Positions 14,665-18,914 of a stretch of 18,914 nt of DNA are shown piece by piece; the stretch's first letter is position 1; every line of letters starts with the position of its first letter. This DNA is from Ruminococcaceae bacterium UBA7101 (GTDB lineage Bacteria; Bacillota; Clostridia; Oscillospirales; Acutalibacteraceae): the NCBI GenBank assembly GCA_002493325.1, contig DKYL01000090.1, positions 2,416 through 21,329 of the forward strand. The letters run 5' to 3'. Position numbers and translations under genes: made by a program. The notes below the pieces were generated by a model. The model ran no database searches and had not been told where the DNA came from. It saw only the letters and a list, made by a program, of their open reading frames with translations.

Positions 14665-14978
14665 TACCTTTCGCCCCAGTTCTGCAGCGAATTTAGAACA
14701 GGCTGAAGGCTCATACCTAAATCTGTCAGCGAATATTCCACTCTTGGCGGAACTTCGGGATATACTGTTCTTGTTACAAGACCATCAGCCTCCATATCTC
14801 TTAGCTGTGCAGTGAGAACCTTCTGACTTACAGAGCCTAAGGATTTTTTCAGTTCACCGAATCGCTTTGTTCCCGGCAATAAATCACGAAGGATAAGCAC
14901 CTTCCACTTATTGCCTATTAAAGTTAATGTTGTTTCCACCGGACAAGCAGGCAGATTTTTTGCTTCAGCATCAGTCAT
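14649..14978 (-). CDS. HxlR-family winged-helix regulator
   Basis: A 109-residue DNA-binding protein of the HxlR (MarR-like) family. The N-terminus carries the family motif ACPVETTLTLIGNKWK, with C12 at the position of the redox-active cysteine in Bacillus HypR and YodB. The rest is the winged helix (LRDLLPGTKRFGELKKSL, VSQKVLTAQLRDMEADGLV, wing YPEVPPRVEYSLTDLG). Members bind as dimers and respond to quinones, diamide or aldehydes through this cysteine. AGGAG lies 8 bases before the ATG at 14978. It is divergent from the NAD(P)-binding protein gene, with palindromes over that gene's promoter, so repression of the neighbour relieved by thiol oxidation or alkylation is the likely mode (inference). 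Confidence 0.93.
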   Translation of the reverse strand: MTDAEAKNLPACPVETTLTLIGNKWKVLILRDLLPGTKRFGELKKSLGSVSQKVLTAQLRDMEADGLVTRTVYPEVPPRVEYSLTDLGMSLQPVLNSLQNWGERYKASF

Positions 14979-15012
14979 ATTAACATCTCCTATAAGATTT
15001 TTAATTGTTCAA

Positions 15013-15032
15013 TAGTTTCTTTTTGGTAACTA
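15013..15032. promoter_or_regulatory. Candidate HxlR operator, TAGTT-N10-AACTA
   Basis: An inverted repeat close to the regulator's own gene; possible autoregulatory site. Confidence 0.4.
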
Positions 15033-15040
15033 CGGCACAA

Positions 15041-15056
15041 TAAAGTGCTTACTTTA
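15041..15056. promoter_or_regulatory. Candidate HxlR operator, TAAAGTgcttACTTTA
   Basis: A perfect 6-bp inverted repeat with a 4-base centre, overlapping the -35 box of the NAD(P)-binding protein gene. Its position fits repression by blocking RNA polymerase. Confidence 0.5.
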
Positions 15057-15081
15057 CAAATGATACCACAAGCGGTACAAT
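15053..15081 (+). promoter_or_regulatory. Sigma-A promoter of the NAD(P)-binding protein gene
   Basis: TTTACA (15053-15058), 17-base spacer and TACAAT (15076-15081). The -35 overlaps the palindrome at 15041-15056, and a second small palindrome (TACC-N6-GGTA, 15064-15077) fills the spacer. Confidence 0.7.
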
Positions 15082-15146
15082 GCAGTCAAGAGATAAGTGC
15101 ACATACTCTCAACAAAACACAATATTTTTAAAAGGAGAAACAGAAA

Positions 15147-15776
15147 ATGAAATTAGCAGTAGTTTGTGCCAATGGCAAGGTAGGAACATTAGTAACAAAA
15201 GAAGCATTAAGCAGAGGCATTGATGTAACAGCAGTAGCAAGAAATGAAAACAAAACAGCTGCCAAAAAGTCCATTATAAAAGATTTGTTTGATTTAACAA
15301 AAGATGATTTAAAAGAATTTGATGCTGTAGTTGATGCATTCGGTGCTTGGACAGAAGACACCCTTCCGCTGCACAGTAGCTCATTAAAGCACCTTTGCGA
15401 CATACTTTCAGGCAGCAAAACTCGTTTGCTTATTGTCGGTGGTGCAGGAAGTCTTTATATTAATTCTGAACACACCGCTCAGGTAATGGATGGTCCGGAT
15501 TTTCCGGATGCCTTCAAGCCGCTTGCCGCAGCACAAGGCAAGGCACTTGATGAGCTTCGTTCAAGAAATGATATTAACTGGACATTTATAAGTCCTGCCT
15601 GTGATTTTCAGGCAGATGGCGAAAAAACCGGCAAATACATTTTAGGTGGTGAAGAACTCACACTTAACGAAAAGAACGAAAGTATTATTTCCTATGCTGA
15701 CTATGCTATTGCAGTAGTGGATGAAATTACAAACGGTAATCATATTCAGGAAAGAATTTCCGTAGTCAGAAAATAA
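15147..15776 (+). CDS. NAD(P)-binding Rossmann protein (SDR/NmrA-like, YwnB type)
   Basis: A 209-residue single-domain protein. The N-terminal VVCANGKVGTLV matches the GxxGxxG dinucleotide-binding loop of the atypical SDR group, with Cys-Ala-Asn in place of the usual first glycine context, and is followed by the basic AVARNENK that often selects NADP. Later blocks DAVVDAFGAWTED, RLLIVGGAGSLYI, WTFISPACDF and DYAIAVVDEI are typical of NAD(P)H-binding proteins annotated as YwnB-like. No catalytic Tyr-X3-Lys is obvious, so enzyme activity is uncertain. AGGAG lies 9 bases before the ATG. Its promoter is covered by palindromes next to a divergent HxlR-type gene, a pairing often seen for oxidoreductases that detoxify quinones or aldehydes. 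Confidence 0.9.
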   Translation: MKLAVVCANGKVGTLVTKEALSRGIDVTAVARNENKTAAKKSIIKDLFDLTKDDLKEFDAVVDAFGAWTEDTLPLHSSSLKHLCDILSGSKTRLLIVGGAGSLYINSEHTAQVMDGPDFPDAFKPLAAAQGKALDELRSRNDINWTFISPACDFQADGEKTGKYILGGEELTLNEKNESIISYADYAIAVVDEITNGNHIQERISVVRK

Positions 15777-15796
15777 TAAAGTAAAAATATTTGAAT

Positions 15797-15829
15797 AATG
15801 CTGTAGCATCTATTTGATGCTACAGCATT
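15797..15829 (+). terminator. Hairpin terminator after the NAD(P)-binding protein gene
   Basis: A perfect 14-bp stem (15797-15810 with 15816-15829), loop TATTT. The following sequence (GTGCTCATATTTTC) is only weakly T-rich, so termination may be partial and read-through into the macrodomain genes is possible. Confidence 0.65.
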
Positions 15830-15861
15830 GTGCTCATATTTTCAGGTTCATCATTAAATAA

Positions 15862-15870
15862 TGATATACT
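15862..15870 (+). promoter_or_regulatory. Candidate extended -10 promoter of the macrodomain-sirtuin operon
   Basis: TGA followed by TATACT (15865-15870). No good -35 box is visible at 16-18 bases. Predicted start of transcription is ~15877, only a few bases before the small ORF at 15881. Confidence 0.4.
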
Positions 15871-15880
15871 CGTGATTAAG

Positions 15881-15961
15881 ATGAGCTCATCAGATGATTT
15901 GGGCTTTATATCAAAAGGAATTCACCCAACAATTGCTGCTGTAGCAGTGAAAAGAGGCTAA
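15881..15961 (+). other. 26-codon ORF or 3' remnant of a gene upstream of the macrodomain gene
   Basis: ATG at 15881 opens a 26-residue frame (MSSSDDLGFISKG, then IHPTIAAVAVKRG) ending at TAA 15959-15961, one base before the macrodomain ATG. The same frame is open upstream without a stop to 15818 (reading ...NNDILVIK before the Met). The peptide has ordinary protein composition. The one-base junction and the macrodomain ribosome site (AAGAGG) placed inside this frame are what one expects at the end of an operon gene. No ribosome site precedes the ATG. Either a decayed upstream gene, now lost in front, or a small translated leader that couples to the macrodomain. The peptide was not recognised. 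Confidence 0.35.
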
Positions 15962-15962
15962 T

Positions 15963-16742
15963 ATGACACAGAATGAAAGACTTTTATGGCTGATTAAATA
16001 TCTGCTTGCTGAAAATCCGAGATACAGCAAGGTTGAAATACCTGATAATGCTGACAAACAGTTTAATCTGTACCGTTCGCTTGTCAATGTGCGTATGCCC
16101 GAATCTATCAGTGATGAATACCTGACACTTGAAGATGAATATCTGAAAGAGGAAATAAGACAAAAAGGTATAACGCATATAAAGGAATTAATACCTTGCC
16201 GTGATGATATTTATTTGTGGCAGGGTGACATTACTGCGATTGATGCAGATGCAATCGTGAATGCCGCAAACAGTCAGCTTTTAGGATGCTTCTGCCCATG
16301 CCATACCTGTATTGATAATTGCATTCACACCTTTGCAGGTGTAAGACTTCGTTTGGAGTGCAATGAAATTATGCAGAAGCAGGGATATAAAGAGCCAACA
16401 GGTAAATCCAAGATAACATCTGCATATAATCTGCCGAGCAAATATGTTGTGCATACAGTCGGTCCGATTATAAGCGGTATTCTTACAAAAAAGGATAAGC
16501 AACTGCTTGCCTCCTGTTATTATGAATGCTTGAAAATGGCTGATGAATACAAATTAAACAGTATTGCCTTTTGCTGCGTATCTACGGGTGAATTCCATTT
16601 TCCGAATGACAAAGCAGCACAAATCGCAGTTGATACAGTAAAACAATACAAGTCAGAAACAAACAGCAAAATAAAGGTAATATTCAATGTTTTCAAGGAT
16701 AAAGACTATAAAATCTACAGAGAATTACTCTGTTCAGATTGA
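15963..16742 (+). CDS. Zinc-type macrodomain protein-ADP-ribose hydrolase, SirTM-linked
   Basis: A 259-residue macrodomain enzyme that removes ADP-ribose from proteins. An N-terminal helical extension (1-80) precedes the macrodomain core: WQGDITAIDADAIVNAANSQLLGC (residues 86-109, ADP-ribose binding) and VVHTVGP (162-168). FCCVSTGEFHFPNDKAA (203-219) is the distal-ribose and phosphate loop. Right after the core motif lies a Cys/His-rich stretch, CFCPCHTCIDNCIH (109-122), the mark of the zinc-containing macrodomains that are encoded next to SirTM sirtuins in Firmicutes (family knowledge). AAGAGG lies 5 bases before the ATG. Its last 56 bases overlap the sirtuin gene, so the pair is co-expressed. 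It is expected to reverse the modification made by the sirtuin. Confidence 0.93.
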   Translation: MTQNERLLWLIKYLLAENPRYSKVEIPDNADKQFNLYRSLVNVRMPESISDEYLTLEDEYLKEEIRQKGITHIKELIPCRDDIYLWQGDITAIDADAIVNAANSQLLGCFCPCHTCIDNCIHTFAGVRLRLECNEIMQKQGYKEPTGKSKITSAYNLPSKYVVHTVGPIISGILTKKDKQLLASCYYECLKMADEYKLNSIAFCCVSTGEFHFPNDKAAQIAVDTVKQYKSETNSKIKVIFNVFKDKDYKIYRELLCSD

Positions 16743-17556
16743 TAAACTAAAAAAGGCACTTGATAATTGTGATGCAGTAGTTATCGGTGCAGGTGCAGGA
16801 CTTTCTGCCGCCGCGGGATTTACCTATAATGGTGAAAGATTCAGCAAATACTTTTCTGACTTCAAAGCAGAATATGGTTTTGATGATATGTATTATGGCG
16901 GATTTTATCCGTATCAGACACAGGAAGAATTCTGGGCATACTGGAGCAGATATATTTATATAAACCGTTATATGGATATTCCGTCCGATTTATATAACAG
17001 GCTCTATGATTTGGTTAAGAATAAAGATTATTTTGCTATCACAACAAATGTTGACCATTGCTTTCAAAGAGCAGGCTTTGACAAAAAAAGATTATTTTAT
17101 ACGCAGGGAGATTACGGTCTTTTTCAGTGCAGTGAGCCCTGCTGTCAGGAAACCTTTGATAATGAGAAAATCATCAAGGCAATGTATGAACAGCAAAAGA
17201 ATATGAAAATACCAAGTGCTTTAATCCCTAAGTGCCCTCATTGCGGTAAAACGCTTACAACAAACTTAAGGTGTGATGATAAGTTTGTGCAGGATGACGG
17301 CTGGTATAAAGCAAACGAAAGCTACAAGGACTTTATCCGCAGGCATAAAAATTTGAACATACTTTATCTTGAAATCGGTGTTGGATATAACACTCCCGTT
17401 ATCATTAAGTACCCATTCTGGCAGATGACTGCACAAAATCCAAATGCAGTATATGCCTGCATAAACAAAGGTGATGCAGTCTGTCCAAAAGGAATTGAAC
17501 ATCAAGCAATATGTATTGATGCAGATATTTCAAGGGTAATAGAAGATATAAGCTGA
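16687..17556 (+). CDS. SirTM (class M) sirtuin, probable protein ADP-ribosyltransferase
   Basis: A 289-residue NAD-binding sirtuin. The nucleotide loop is GAGAGLSAAAGF (34-45), followed by YNGERFSKYF and the class-specific GGFYPYQTQEEFWAYWSRY. TNVDHCFQRAGF (120-131) replaces the usual NIDGLHQRAG block. In place of the catalytic His-Gly of deacetylating sirtuins stands Gln-Gly (Q140, YTQGDYGLFQC), the replacement known for SirTM, which transfers ADP-ribose rather than deacetylating. Zinc cysteines are C148/C152/C153 and CPHCG. The ATG at 16687 lies 56 bases inside the macrodomain gene with a weak AAGG ribosome site; a slightly different start is possible, but the segment from residue 13 (ENYSVQIDKLKKAL) is family-like. 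In characterised loci the target is a lipoylated GcvH-like protein. None is present here. Confidence 0.93.
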   Translation: MFSRIKTIKSTENYSVQIDKLKKALDNCDAVVIGAGAGLSAAAGFTYNGERFSKYFSDFKAEYGFDDMYYGGFYPYQTQEEFWAYWSRYIYINRYMDIPSDLYNRLYDLVKNKDYFAITTNVDHCFQRAGFDKKRLFYTQGDYGLFQCSEPCCQETFDNEKIIKAMYEQQKNMKIPSALIPKCPHCGKTLTTNLRCDDKFVQDDGWYKANESYKDFIRRHKNLNILYLEIGVGYNTPVIIKYPFWQMTAQNPNAVYACINKGDAVCPKGIEHQAICIDADISRVIEDIS

Positions 17557-17675
17557 TTACCTAAAAATATTGAATTTGCACTTCTTATTATTACAGTTTT
17601 ATATATAGTGACTTTTTGTTATAAAGATTAAGCACTTTACAGAGATAAAAGATTTTTAACCAAATTCTGCAGTAT

Positions 17676-17748
17676 GCACTGAGGACAAAACAGCACTTTT
17701 ACGATATTCAAACAATATGGTCCTCAGGGAAACTTGTTTTCACAGTGC
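17676..17748. other. Structured intergenic sequence with two alternative pairings
   Basis: In the ~200-base gap between the convergent sirtuin and lysis genes, GCACTG (17676-17681) can pair with CAGTGC (17743-17748), AAAACA (17687-17692) with TGTTTT (17735-17740) and ATATT (17704-17708) with AATAT (17714-17718), giving one long hairpin. Alternatively CTGAGGAC (17679-17686) pairs exactly with GTCCTCAG (17720-17727). No T-run follows on either strand. It may be a terminator for the lysis gene, an RNA, or a junction sequence of integrated DNA. The rest of the gap (17557-17675) is A/T-rich with nothing recognisable. Confidence 0.35.
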
Positions 17749-17757
17749 CCTAGCATC

Positions 17758-18873
17758 TTAACCCTTATACCAATTCGCTCTCTTTTTACCTCTGTAATAA
17801 ACAGGAATGAAGCCGCTTGGGATTTTAAGCCAGATGTTGCCGGCTGTGTCGGTTGACACTGCATCTGCATCAACAACTGTGCCTGCTTTGAGCACTGCAT
17901 TTGCGTTTGGGTCGGTGCTTGTTGCGTGCTTTCTGCCGTCGGCTGTGAGGTCTTTCACCTTTTTGATTGTTGAGGTTGTTGTGGGCTTTGTCCACACATT
18001 GACTGCTGCTGTGAGCTTGTACTTGCTGCCTGCATTGTAAATTGGCTTTTGTGCTGTTTTCGGCAGTGTGTATGTAATCAGATAATATCTTGGATTACGG
18101 TCACTGCAGGCTCTGTCAAGCTGAGCAGGGCTGACAATTGCTCCTGTATCGGTCTTTGATACAATTCTCTGCGGTCTGCTGTATGCGTTATATTTTCCGC
18201 TGTACATCTGAGGGTCAACAACATTGATGTTATTGCCGCTCATTTTCCAGGGCACAACGTAGTGTCCTGCAGTGCTGAACACATTGTAGCAGTCGCCCTG
18301 GTTGGCAATCGCCATACCGCCGTTTCTGAGGTGCTTTTTCAGCTCGTCAATGCTGTTTGTGGTCTTGTATGAAAACGCCTTATTCTCTCGGCACAGAGCC
18401 TTAAGGAGTGTCAGCATATTGGTACCCGAATTATCCCTTGCACCGTTCTTAAGGCTGAACTCTGCCATAGCTTTGATTGAATAAAGCTCCTTGCCTGCAA
18501 GGGTATTGAAAACAATACAGGCTGATGCAACACCGCAGCCGCTTGAGCTGATTGTTTCAATTTTGCTTGTATTCGGATTGTCATACTTAACATTACTGTA
18601 ATTGTTCTGATTGTAATACATCAGCTCACTGCCCTCACCACCGATTTTCAGTGACTGCATCAGCTCGTCACCGCTGATTGCAGCAGAGGTGAAGCTGTTG
18701 TTTTTCCACCAGGCAATAATTGAGGTAACAACGGCAAATATGACAGAGATTGCCTCGCTGATTTCCTCATTGGTGAAGGGCAATGTGTTTTTACCCATTG
18801 CATTTAAAACAAGATTGATAAGCGCTGCTGCAAGCAGCATGGTTCTGATGATTGTTTCCTTTGTGATTTTCAT
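17758..18873 (-). CDS. Fused phage-type lysis protein: SPP1-family holin, C39-like peptidase and SH3-like domain
   Basis: A 371-residue protein of three parts. Residues 1-~75 match the whole of an SPP1-type phage holin: the start ITKETIIRTMLLAAALIN, two membrane segments (~11-27 and ~40-56) and the ending AWWKNNSFTSAA...GDELMQSLK. Without a break follows a C39-type papain-fold peptidase (~82-270), with YYNQNNYSNVKY, Cys113 in SSSGCGVAS, His204 in STAGHYV and Asp220 in NVVDPQ. The C-terminus (~280-371) is an SH3-like cell-wall-binding domain (VNVWTKP, LKAGTVVDADA, WLKIPSGFIPVYY). Holins form membrane holes and C39-like peptidases cut peptide bonds in the wall. AAAGGAG lies 7 bases before the ATG at 18873. 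The frame stays open upstream to the window edge, so a longer N-terminus is not excluded. It is probably the end of a prophage lysis module. Confidence 0.85.
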   Translation of the reverse strand: MKITKETIIRTMLLAAALINLVLNAMGKNTLPFTNEEISEAISVIFAVVTSIIAWWKNNSFTSAAISGDELMQSLKIGGEGSELMYYNQNNYSNVKYDNPNTSKIETISSSGCGVASACIVFNTLAGKELYSIKAMAEFSLKNGARDNSGTNMLTLLKALCRENKAFSYKTTNSIDELKKHLRNGGMAIANQGDCYNVFSTAGHYVVPWKMSGNNINVVDPQMYSGKYNAYSRPQRIVSKTDTGAIVSPAQLDRACSDRNPRYYLITYTLPKTAQKPIYNAGSKYKLTAAVNVWTKPTTTSTIKKVKDLTADGRKHATSTDPNANAVLKAGTVVDADAVSTDTAGNIWLKIPSGFIPVYYRGKKRANWYKG

Positions 18874-18914
18874 AGTAATTCTCCTTTTGATAAAATAATA
18901 ACCACCAGCTGAGC

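Noticed and set aside
17676..17748. 6S RNA or signal recognition particle RNA
   Set aside because: The fold is too short and lacks the 6S central bubble or the SRP GGAAGCAG-type loop; kept only as a structured region.
17758..18873. Calling a full prophage
   Set aside because: Only one phage-type gene is visible; there is no integrase, structural gene or proven attachment site in the window.

Overview
This window looks like part of a low-G+C Gram-positive Clostridia chromosome, probably a gut member of the Ruminococcaceae/Oscillospirales (inference). The grounds are the AGGAGG-type ribosome sites, the A/T-rich intergenic DNA, the murT-gatD pair of Gram-positive cell-wall synthesis, an rpsB-tsf operon, a BclA-like collagen protein and host-glycan glycosidases. 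No rRNA, tRNA or CRISPR array was seen.

Layout, left to right. (1) Positions 2-568: the 3' end of a collagen-like surface or spore-coat protein, followed by a bidirectional terminator. (2) 664-2486, minus strand: SGNH hydrolase, HIT protein and HAD phosphatase. (3) 2570-4423, minus: tsf and rpsB, with a structured 5' leader and a promoter whose -35 box lies inside the terminator hairpin of the preceding gene. (4) 4454-6995, minus: murT-gatD (lipid II D-Glu amidation) and a small four-helix membrane protein. (5) 7015-7291: a 277-bp element with terminal inverted repeats and two internal fold-back arms, touching the murT ribosome site. (6) 7366-9040, plus: an inositol-monophosphatase-like phosphatase overlapping a TIGR01212-type radical SAM gene, whose last codons form one arm of a 19-bp hairpin. 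(7) 9049-13633, minus: a two-gene glycan operon, GH38 alpha-mannosidase then GH29 alpha-L-fucosidase, divergent from an AraC-type regulator (13805-14638). (8) 14649-15776: a divergent pair of an HxlR-type redox-sensing repressor and an NAD(P)-binding reductase-like protein, with palindromes over the reductase promoter. (9) 15963-17556, plus: a zinc-type macrodomain ADP-ribosyl hydrolase overlapping a class-M sirtuin (SirTM), preceded by a 26-codon ORF or gene remnant. (10) 17758-18873, minus: one ORF joining an SPP1-type holin, a C39-like peptidase and an SH3-like domain, so a phage-type lysis cassette in one polypeptide.

How the parts work together: murT-gatD modifies peptidoglycan precursors. 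The GH38/GH29 pair lacks visible signal peptides and should trim imported mannose- and fucose-containing oligosaccharides in the cytoplasm under AraC control. The HxlR pair looks like an electrophile or disulfide-stress switch. SirTM and the macrodomain form a writer/eraser pair for protein ADP-ribosylation, but the usual GcvH-like carrier and lipoate ligase are not in the window. The items most worth following up are the holin-peptidase fusion, the stripped-down SirTM locus with its small ORF, the fold-back element upstream of murT and the rpsB leader.
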